A stretch of DNA of 64,000 bases, from assembly GCF_030524025.1 (NCBI RefSeq), contig NZ_JAUNHI010000012.1:1-64000 (forward strand), in the 5' to 3' direction. A program made the position numbers and the translations under genes. Within the stretch, counting starts at the first letter, position 1; every line of letters starts with the position of its first letter. Below the pieces are notes generated by a model. It did not search any database. It saw only the letters and a program-made list of their open reading frames with translations, and was not told the DNA's origin. This document shows positions 57,843 to 64,000 of the stretch, in pieces. The stretch is from Actinomyces sp. Lineage in GTDB: Bacteria > Actinomycetota > Actinomycetes > Actinomycetales > Actinomycetaceae.

Positions 57843-57912
57843 ACGGCGCGCCGCCCCGGTGGGACGGCGCGCCGTCAGCAGTGCGACGCGGGCCTCCTGC
57901 CAGGAGGGGCCC
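57843..57912 (-). terminator. Two hairpins downstream of the HU gene
   Basis: 57890-57912 pairs GGGCCTCCTG with CAGGAGG-GGCCC just after the HU stop; 57843-57875 pairs ACGGCGCGCCG with its complement. Together they separate HU from the ABC transporter genes. Confidence 0.65.
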
Positions 57913-57929
57913 TGCCGCTCAGGCAGCAG

Positions 57930-58211
57930 TCACTTGGCGACAGCCTTCTTGAGGGCGGAGCCGACAGTCAGCTTGACGCCGTATCCGGCCGGGATCTGGA
58001 TCTCCTCACCGGTGCGGGGGTTGCGACCGGTGCGCGCGGCACGCTCCACACGCTCGACACCCATGAGACCGGTGATCTTCACGGCCTCGCCCTTGGCGAC
58101 GTTCTCAACGAGGACGTCCTGGAAGGCTCCGAGGAAGGCGTCGGCGTCGGTCTTGGTCAGACCGGCCTTCTCAGCGATGGCAGCGATGAGCTCGGTGCGG
58201 TTGACGGACAT
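57930..58211 (-). CDS. hup: HU-family DNA-binding protein
   Basis: 93-residue histone-like protein that bends and compacts DNA. Features: MSVNRTELIAAIAEKAGLTK, the dimer core DAFLGAFQDVLVENVAKGEA, and the DNA-binding arm RNPRTGEEIQIPAGYGVKL. It lacks the long Lys/Ala tail of mycobacterial HupB. GAGAGGCTG lies upstream of the ATG. Confidence 0.96.
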   Translation of the reverse strand: MSVNRTELIAAIAEKAGLTKTDADAFLGAFQDVLVENVAKGEAVKITGLMGVERVERAARTGRNPRTGEEIQIPAGYGVKLTVGSALKKAVAK

Positions 58212-58233
58212 GTATCAGCCTCTCAATCGTGGG

Positions 58234-58296
58234 TTGGCACCTTCCGTACCGGTGCCAATGGCCTCAACGCTATGCACAAACCGGACGATTTGTCAG
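58234..58296 (-). promoter_or_regulatory. HU promoter and leader inverted repeat
   Basis: CTGACA (58291-58296) and TAGCGT (58267-58272) with an 18-bp spacer form the promoter. TTGGCACC-N9-GGTGCCAA (58234-58258), just downstream of the expected start point, is a perfect 8-bp inverted repeat, positioned as an operator or a leader hairpin. Confidence 0.55.
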
Positions 58297-58457
58297 ATAT
58301 GACGGGGTTTCCTCGGCGTGGCGACCGATAATGCAACCCTCACGCGCCCCGTGCATCACATCTGTCACTTCCGACCCAGCTACGTGCCGGCCTTCCGCCC
58401 GCCGCCGACCCGCCCGGTGCGGGGCCCCCGGGCCGGGTCGGGGCGCGGCCGGCCCGC

Positions 58458-60086
58458 TCAGGCCTTGGCCGAGCCGACGTCGACGAAGGACAGGCCCGGC
58501 AGGGCGATCGGTTTGAAGCCCGGCAGCGTCGAGGCGTCGTAGGCCGTCGGCGTGATGCGGTGGAACAGCGGGTAGAGCGGGACCTGCTCGGCGATGATGT
58601 CGAAGGCCCTGCGCCAGGCGGTCAGCCGCGGCCCGCCGGTCAGGCCGACGGCCTCGTCCAGCGCCGCCTGCACCGCGAGGTAGGACTCGGAGCCCTTCCA
58701 GCGCACCCGGGTGTCGGCCCACAGGTCCGAGGAGTAGAACCAGCGCAGGAGCAGGTCGGCGTCGGCCCCGAAGATCGAGGGGTCCTCGGGGGCGAACAGG
58801 ACGTCGACGACCTCTTGACCGGAGTCGATGGCCTCGTAGGCGGCCGCCGCCTGCCGCTCGGTGAACGTGACGGGCACGCCGAGCGCCTCGAGGTTCTTCT
58901 TGATGATCGGTCGCACCCCCGCCAGCAGCGTGTGGTCGGTGCACATCGCCCGGATCGCGGTGATACCGGCCTCGGCCAGGAGGGAGGCGGCACGGGCCGG
59001 GTCATAGCCGTAGACGGTCGCGGCCTTCCTGTAGGCGGGGTGGCCCTCCTGGACGTAGCAGGTGGCGGGCGTGGCCAGGCCCGCCATGCCCGTGGTGCAG
59101 ATCTCCTCGTAGTCCAGGGCGTACATGATCGCCTGGCGGGCCCGGGTGTCGGACAGGGTCGAGCAGTTGAACATGGCGAACACGGGGGCGAAGGCCTGCT
59201 CGCGGGCGACCGTGACCGGGTTGGCCATCGTCGGCAGGTCGGCCAGGGGGGCGGCGTTGATGACCTGCACGGTTCCCGAGACGATGGCGTTGGCGCGGGC
59301 GGTGGCGTCGGGCAGGACCTGCCAGGTCATCGACTTGGCCAGGGCCGGCAGGGGCCCGTTGTAGTGGTCGTTGCGCTCGAAAACGACGGTCTGGCTCTGG
59401 GCGCCGTTGTCGGTCATCCTGTAGGGGCCCGAGCCCACCGGCATCGAGTCGAAGCCCTCGGGGTCGGCCTCGACCACCTCCCGGGGGACGATCTTGACCA
59501 CCGAAAGCCGCTCGGACACGAGCATGTACGGGATCTTCGTCGTGACCGTGATGGTGGTCTCATCCTTGATCGTCACCGCCTCGAGGAAGTCGAGGAACTT
59601 GGTGTAGACGGAGCCGTTGGCGGGGTCGAGGACCCGCTGGAAGGAGAACAGGACGTCCTCGACGGTCACCGGCGACCCGTTGGAGAACACCGCGCCCTTG
59701 CGCAGGGTGACCTCGTAGGTCGTGTCGTCGATCGCCGAGGGCAGGTCGTCGCCCAGGGCGGCGTAGACCTGACGGTCCTCGGGATGGAGCTCGGTCAGCC
59801 CCTCCATCGTGTGCCAGTTGGCCGCCAGCGCCAGGGCGCCGGTGGTCCGCATCGGGTCGTAGCCGTGCCCGCCCACCGCCTCGGAGAGACCGGCCGTGAT
59901 CACTCCGTCGGGGATCGCCGCGGCCACGGTCGGCGTTGTGGTCGCCGGCGCGGAGGATCCGCGCCCCAGGGAGCAGCCGGCCGGCCCTGCGCACAGCGCG
60001 GCCGCGCCTAGGACTGGGGCGAGCCGGAGCGCGTCGCGCCGTGATACGCCCGGGGCCCCGGGGACGCCGGGCGAGACCGATGCCAT
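58458..60086 (-). CDS. Peptide/oligopeptide ABC transporter substrate-binding lipoprotein (SBP_bac_5)
   Basis: 542 residues. The N terminus has a twin-arginine pattern SRRDALRL, a hydrophobic stretch and lipobox PAGC-S, so it is probably Tat-exported and lipid-anchored. Mature motifs: DDTTYEVTLRKGAVFSNGSP, TVEDVLFSFQRVLDP, PVGSGPYRMTDNG, RARQAIMYALDYEEI. GGGAGG lies 6 nt before ATG 60086. No permease or ATPase genes adjoin, so it must work with a transporter encoded elsewhere. Confidence 0.92.
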   Translation of the reverse strand: MASVSPGVPGAPGVSRRDALRLAPVLGAAALCAGPAGCSLGRGSSAPATTTPTVAAAIPDGVITAGLSEAVGGHGYDPMRTTGALALAANWHTMEGLTELHPEDRQVYAALGDDLPSAIDDTTYEVTLRKGAVFSNGSPVTVEDVLFSFQRVLDPANGSVYTKFLDFLEAVTIKDETTITVTTKIPYMLVSERLSVVKIVPREVVEADPEGFDSMPVGSGPYRMTDNGAQSQTVVFERNDHYNGPLPALAKSMTWQVLPDATARANAIVSGTVQVINAAPLADLPTMANPVTVAREQAFAPVFAMFNCSTLSDTRARQAIMYALDYEEICTTGMAGLATPATCYVQEGHPAYRKAATVYGYDPARAASLLAEAGITAIRAMCTDHTLLAGVRPIIKKNLEALGVPVTFTERQAAAAYEAIDSGQEVVDVLFAPEDPSIFGADADLLLRWFYSSDLWADTRVRWKGSESYLAVQAALDEAVGLTGGPRLTAWRRAFDIIAEQVPLYPLFHRITPTAYDASTLPGFKPIALPGLSFVDVGSAKA

Positions 60087-60125
60087 GGTTGCCTCCCGCC
60101 CAGAACGTCCGTTGTCGGATATCGC

Positions 60126-60138
60126 TAGAGCGACTCTA
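60126..60138. promoter_or_regulatory. Inverted repeat upstream of the peptide-binding protein gene
   Basis: TAGAG-CGA-CTCTA, 40 bp before the ATG at 60086, in an AT-richer stretch where the minus-strand promoter should be. A candidate operator; the regulator is not identified. Confidence 0.35.
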
Positions 60139-60311
60139 ACAAACCGGCAGGCCCCGAGCAGCCGGTGTCCAGGATCACATGCGACGGGACGGCTCCGGCC
60201 CCTCCAGGATGACCGAGGATTTCAGGGACGGCACGGCCGGGCGCCACAATGGTGGTGCCACTGGGGCCCTCCCTACCCACGAGCCCACCCACGAACCCAA
60301 GGAGACAGCGC

Positions 60312-62303
60312 ATGGCACTGGGCCGTCGCCATCCCACCCGTCCCTCCTCCCCCGACGCCGCCCCCTCCTCCGCGCCGCGCGGCGCTCAGGACTCCGTCGA
60401 TGCCATACCGCCCCTGGGCCGGCTGACGGTCCTGGGTGTCCAGCACGTCCTGGCCTTCTATGCCGGAGCCGTGGTCGTCCCGCTGGTCATCGCCACGGGT
60501 CTGGACCTGGACGCGGCCACGACCATCCACCTCATCAATGCAGACCTGTTCACCTGCGGCATCGCCACGATCATCCAGTCTGCGGGGCTGGGTCCGCGGA
60601 TCGGGGCGCGCCTGCCCCTCATCCAGGGGGTGACCTTCACGGCGGTCTCGCCCCTGATCGCCATCGGCCTGGCGGCCTCCGACGGCCAGGGCGGCACCGG
60701 CGGGCTGGCGGCCATGTACGGCTCGATCATCGTCGCGGGAGCGGCCACCTTCCTCCTGGCACCGTTCTTCGCCAGGCTCCTGCGCTTCTTCCCGCCGGTG
60801 GTCACCGGCACCCTGCTGACGGTCATGGGCACGACCCTCATGAGCGTGTCGGCCTCCGACATCCTGGCCTGGGGCGCCGGTGCGGGCGAGGGTCAGGACG
60901 CCGGCGCCCTGACCGTCAAGGGCCTGGCCTACGCCCTGCTCACCATCGTCCTCATCGTCGGGGTGCAGCGCGTCTTCAAGGGGTTCATGGCCACGATCTC
61001 GGTGCTCGTCGGGCTCGTGGCGGCCACCGTCGTCGCCACCGTCCTGGGCGACGCCGACTTCTCCGGGGTCTCCCAGGTCGAGGCGATCGGGCTGACGACC
61101 CCGTTCTTCTTCGGCCTGCCCCAGTTCACGCTCACCGGCATCGTCTCGATGCTGGTCGTCATGGCCGTCACCGCCGTCGAGACCACCGGGGACGTCTTCG
61201 CCACCGGGGAGATCGTGGGGCGGCGCATCACGCCCAGGCACATCGCCAACGCCCTGCGGGCCGATGGGCTGTCAACGGTGCTGGGCGGGGTCCTCAACTC
61301 CTTCCCCTACACGTGTTTCGCCCAGAACGTCGGCCTGGTGCGCCTGACCCGCGTCACCTCCCGCTGGGTCGTCACCTGCGCGGGGGTCATCATGATCATC
61401 CTGGGGCTGCTGCCCAAGGCGGCGGCCGTCGTGGCGGCGATCCCCCAGCCGGTCATCGGCGGGGCCTCCCTGGCCATGTTCGCCTCGGTGGCGGTCGTGG
61501 GCATCCAGACCCTGGGGAAGGTCGACATGCACGACAACCGCAACGCGGTCATCGTCTCGACCTCCTTGGGCCTGGCCCTGCTCGTGACCTTCAAGCCCGA
61601 GATAGCCACCGCCATGCCCTCCTGGCTGGCGATCCTCTTCGGCTCGGGGGTGACCATCGGCGCGCTGAGCGCGATCGTGCTCAACATCCTGTTCTTCCAC
61701 CTCGGGCGCCAGCACGGGCCGGACGTGGCGCGCGTCGAGGGGCGCGTGGCCAGCCTCGAGGAGGTCAACGCGATGTCGGCCCAGGAGTTCGTCGACGTCT
61801 TCGCGGGGATGTACGTCGGTGCCACCTGGCCGGCCGAGCGGGTCTACGACCAGCGCCCCTTCGCCTCGGTGGCGGCCCTGCGCCAGGCCTTCGAGGACGT
61901 CGTGCTCACTGCCTCCCCCGCCGAGCACGAGGCGCTCATCAATGGCTACAGCGACGTCGTCGACCTCCTGCTCGACGCCGAGGGGGACTCCCGGGCCCGC
62001 CTCGACACGGCCTCGCTCGCCCTGGGGGTGCTCGACGACGCCCAGGAGGCCGAGCTGCGCGCCCTGGACGAAGCCTACCGGGACAAGTTCGGGCGGCCCC
62101 TGGTCATGTGCGTCAGCCGCCTGGCCGACGCCTCCCAGCTCATCGCCCGGGGCTGGAACCGCGTGGAGTCCTCCCCGACGCGGGAGGCGCGCGTGGCCCT
62201 CGGCGAGGTCATCGACATCGCCGATGAGCGCTTCGATGAGATGATCGCCGACGCCAACCCGATCCGCTCAGCCTGGGCCCGCACCTTCGAGCAGCTCGAC
62301 TGA
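60312..62303 (+). CDS. NCS2 (uracil/xanthine/urate) permease fused to UraD-like domain
   Basis: 663 residues from ATG 60312, shortly after AAGGAGA. Residues about 30-465 form the nucleobase:cation symporter-2 domain: LGVQHVLAFYAGAVVVP (QH motif), AVETTGDVFATGEIVGR, and the NAT signature FAQNVGLVRLTRVTSR. Residues about 475-663 match OHCU decarboxylase (UraD) of urate breakdown: RPFASVAALRQAFEDVV, LDEAYRDKFGRPLVMCV, EARVALGEVIDIADERF. The family's catalytic HPDL is YSDV here (His to Tyr at about residue 546), so the domain is likely non-catalytic. Transport of urate or xanthine is inferred. Confidence 0.87.
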   Translation: MALGRRHPTRPSSPDAAPSSAPRGAQDSVDAIPPLGRLTVLGVQHVLAFYAGAVVVPLVIATGLDLDAATTIHLINADLFTCGIATIIQSAGLGPRIGARLPLIQGVTFTAVSPLIAIGLAASDGQGGTGGLAAMYGSIIVAGAATFLLAPFFARLLRFFPPVVTGTLLTVMGTTLMSVSASDILAWGAGAGEGQDAGALTVKGLAYALLTIVLIVGVQRVFKGFMATISVLVGLVAATVVATVLGDADFSGVSQVEAIGLTTPFFFGLPQFTLTGIVSMLVVMAVTAVETTGDVFATGEIVGRRITPRHIANALRADGLSTVLGGVLNSFPYTCFAQNVGLVRLTRVTSRWVVTCAGVIMIILGLLPKAAAVVAAIPQPVIGGASLAMFASVAVVGIQTLGKVDMHDNRNAVIVSTSLGLALLVTFKPEIATAMPSWLAILFGSGVTIGALSAIVLNILFFHLGRQHGPDVARVEGRVASLEEVNAMSAQEFVDVFAGMYVGATWPAERVYDQRPFASVAALRQAFEDVVLTASPAEHEALINGYSDVVDLLLDAEGDSRARLDTASLALGVLDDAQEAELRALDEAYRDKFGRPLVMCVSRLADASQLIARGWNRVESSPTREARVALGEVIDIADERFDEMIADANPIRSAWARTFEQLD

Positions 62304-62333
62304 GGCTCCGGTGAGGCTCCGGTGAGGCTCCGG
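62301..62333. repeat. Three 11-bp direct repeats at the permease stop codon
   Basis: TGAGGCTCCGG occurs three times in a row; the first TGA is the permease stop codon. Likely replication slippage. An intergenic run of about 400 bp follows, holding the two terminators listed next and otherwise nothing I recognise (62408-62666). Confidence 0.8.
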
Positions 62334-62369
62334 CCGCGGGCCGACGAGCTCGGGCCGGGAAACGACGGT

Positions 62370-62407
62370 GGCCCGTGGCCCGGGTTGTCTCTCCCGGGCC
62401 ACGGGCC
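62370..62407 (+). terminator. Terminator of the NCS2 permease gene
   Basis: Perfect 15-bp stem GGCCCGTGGCCCGGG / CCCGGGCCACGGGCC with loop TTGTCTCT, 66 bp after the stop codon. Confidence 0.75.
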
Positions 62408-62666
62408 CTCGTCATCGAGGCGCCGGCCCAACCCGGTGTTCCCAGTTCCGGGGGCGGCGGCCTCCTTCGCCAGAGCGACGAGGCGGGGCTCCCTTCGACC
62501 CCTCCCGTCTCGGCTGCGGGCCGGTCATCAGGTTCCCCAACCCTCGTGGCCCGCCTCCGTCCGGCGGCAGTAACTATGTAACCCGCCCATCCTGGGCACT
62601 GCCCCCCTGCAAGCCTGTGAGGCACCTAGGAAATGCGCCGCCTCCCACCGGCCCGGGGGCAGGAAC

Positions 62667-62706
62667 GACGATGCCCCCGGGGCCCAAGGGCCTCGGGGGC
62701 ATCGTC
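62667..62706 (-). terminator. Terminator of tmRNA
   Basis: Stem GACGATGCCCCCGGGGCCC / GGGCCTCGGGGGCATCGTC, five bases past the mature tmRNA 3' end on the minus strand. Confidence 0.75.
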
Positions 62707-62711
62707 ATGCG

Positions 62712-63079
62712 TGGAGATGCGGGGAATCGAACCCCGGTCCGACGGTGGTGCAACAGGACTTCTCCGGGTGCAGTCCGCTAGCGATGTTCTCAGCCCCGGC
62801 GTCTCACGCGGACAAGGACGCCGACGGACTCAGCCACCTGGGTGTTCCGAGGCCCCCGGTGGCGAGGGGCCTCAGCAGTGGCTTCCTAGATGACGCCAGG
62901 AACCGGGGCGGAAGCGCTCCCCGGGCTGACGGACTTCGAGGCTCGCTCAGGCGGCGAGGGCGAAGTCGGTGCGAGAGTTATCGGCACCTATTGGTTCGCA
63001 CAGAGCGTTGACGAGATGACTGTGCATCCTCGACCCGCTTCCCCTGAACCCACGACCGTCGTCGAAACCGATCATCCCC
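62712..63079 (-). ncRNA. ssrA: Transfer-messenger RNA
   Basis: About 368 nt. The tRNA-like ends pair GGGGATG (5') with CATCTCC (3'), followed by A and no encoded CCA; the 3' T-arm is CCGGG-GTTCGATT-CCCCG type. The tag reading frame gives ADNSRTDFALAA followed by a stop, an actinobacterial-type degradation tag. It releases stalled ribosomes with SmpB and marks the product for Clp proteases. Confidence 0.96.
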
Positions 63080-63185
63080 TGTGCAGTTGTCACCGGTGGG
63101 CCCGCGGGGCCACCGCAACGTGCTCGTCACCGAGCGGTGCACCACTGTAACAGGGCATCGCCCGAGAATCATCCCGTCGCTCGGC

Positions 63186-64000
63186 TCACACCGCGCCGGG
63201 CGCCCGGGCCGCGTGGCCCTCGGCGACCAGACAGATCTCCTCGGCGACCTGGAGCGGGGCATCGACCATCGTCAGGTGCCGGCAGCCGGGCAGGCGCCGC
63301 AGGCGGGTGGCGGCGAAGGAGGAGTGGAGGACCGCCGCCTCGACGAGGGGCACCGGAGGCGGCGCCTCGACGATGACGGCGCCGACGGGCGCGGGGGTCT
63401 TCTGCGCCTCCCGGAGGCGCTCGAGCTCGGCGGCCTGGGCCGGGAAGGCCATCCACTCGGCGGTGCCGGCCGCCAGGGACCGCCGGCTCGCCCACGTCTC
63501 ACGCCACCGGGAGGTGTCGATCAGCTCGGGCCGCACCGTCTGCGACTTCAAGCCGCGGCGCCAGATCCTGGCCACGGGACGCCGCACCGGCCCGTGTCCC
63601 AGGAGCAGGTCGGCGGCCCGCCAGGCCAGCTCGGCCCCGATGCGTCCCCCCACGCGGGCGCCAGCCGTGATGGCGGGGTCGACCAGGACGACACCGGCCA
63701 CGAGCCCGGGGCGGGTGCGTGCCAGGGCCTCGGCTTGGAAGGCCGCCATCGAGTGGGCCACGACGATGACCGGCCCCGGCTCCGTGTCCCGCAGGAGGTC
63801 GGCCAGGAAGCGCGTCTCACCGGCGAGCGTGGGAAGGGCGGTGCAGCTGGTCCCCCGCCGCCCCGGCCGGTCGACGGCGATGATCCGGCGGCCCGGCAGG
63901 GCGGCGATCACCTCGTCCCATCCCACGGCGGCCAGGGCGCAGCCGTTGAGCAGGACGATGCCGGGCCCCGCGCCGTCGCGGGTGTGGACGGTGTGCCCGT
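63186..64000 (-). CDS. Alpha/beta hydrolase (5' end beyond window)
   Basis: C-terminal 271 residues; the gene continues off the right edge. PGIVLLNGCALAAVGWDEV opens the fold, IIAVDRPGRRGTS is the oxyanion strand, VIVVAHSMAAFQAEALA carries the nucleophile Ser (AHSMA in place of GHSxG), VLVDPAI the acid region, and CRHLTMVDAPLQVAEEI the catalytic His. Substrate unknown. Confidence 0.85.
   Translation of the reverse strand, partial: GHTVHTRDGAGPGIVLLNGCALAAVGWDEVIAALPGRRIIAVDRPGRRGTSCTALPTLAGETRFLADLLRDTEPGPVIVVAHSMAAFQAEALARTRPGLVAGVVLVDPAITAGARVGGRIGAELAWRAADLLLGHGPVRRPVARIWRRGLKSQTVRPELIDTSRWRETWASRRSLAAGTAEWMAFPAQAAELERLREAQKTPAPVGAVIVEAPPPVPLVEAAVLHSSFAATRLRRLPGCRHLTMVDAPLQVAEEICLVAEGHAARAPGAV

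Noticed and set aside
62408..62666. Possible small RNA (SRP or 6C-like) between permease and tmRNA
   Set aside because: No conserved core of SRP RNA, RNase P RNA or 6C RNA could be matched by eye; only terminators are convincing.

Overview
This is a GC-rich (about 70% G+C) chromosomal segment from a Gram-positive actinobacterium, most likely Actinomyces or a close relative (Actinomycetaceae). Four things support this: the gene order pgsA-cinA-clgR-DUF3046-recA-recX, the block pncB / clpS-DUF2017-murI ... rph-rdgB, an actinobacterial tmRNA tag (ADNSRTDFALAA), and a LexA box of the CGAAC-N4-GTTCG type. The species call is inference. Many genes start 6-7 nt after a TANNNT hexamer with no Shine-Dalgarno sequence, so much of the segment appears to be expressed from leaderless mRNAs.

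Layout. 1-2.8 kb: GH36 alpha-galactosidase (cut by the window edge) divergent from a ROK regulator. 2.8-6.2 kb: type II NADH dehydrogenase, an orphan C-terminal piece of formate-tetrahydrofolate ligase, and a lipoprotein. 6.3-18.7 kb: the recombination, protein-quality and envelope core (recX, recA, DUF3046, clgR, cinA, pgsA), then an inserted pair (a decayed 2-hydroxyacyl-CoA dehydratase activase and a CapA-like protein), then ftsK, a PfkB kinase and RNase J. 18.7-25.1 kb: two tRNA-Glu, tRNA-Gln, gltX between two similar lipoproteins, a MalY-type lyase and an FAH-family hydrolase. 25.7-32 kb: four consecutive AGCS (sodium:alanine/glycine symporter) paralogues behind an array of 10-bp repeats. 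32-41 kb: DUF3516 helicase, TSUP permease, homocysteine methyltransferase, YccF, ATP-grasp enzyme, two tRNA-Lys, Bcp peroxiredoxin, Gfo/Idh/MocA oxidoreductase and tRNA-Leu.

41.1-45.2 kb is the accessory island. It begins just after tRNA-Leu and holds a 75-nt hairpin, an IS5-like relic, a low-GC ApeA-like HEPN gene (candidate anti-phage abortive-infection protein), a frameshifted IS5-like element in the same orientation as the relic, and a tandem-GNAT gene broken at a poly-C tract. The two IS relics flank the HEPN gene as direct repeats.

45.2-64 kb: antibiotic-biosynthesis/IsdG-like monooxygenase, rph-rdgB, MBL hydrolase, murI, DUF2017, clpS, pncB, a superfamily-2 helicase coupled to DUF3039, nagB, an ABC transporter, HU, a Tat-type peptide-binding lipoprotein, an NCS2 purine permease fused to a degenerate UraD-like domain, tmRNA, and an alpha/beta hydrolase cut by the right edge.

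The window shows several signs of gene decay inside a stable core: the fhs remnant, the activase remnant, a frameshifted small membrane ORF, a dead transposase and a frameshifted acetyltransferase.
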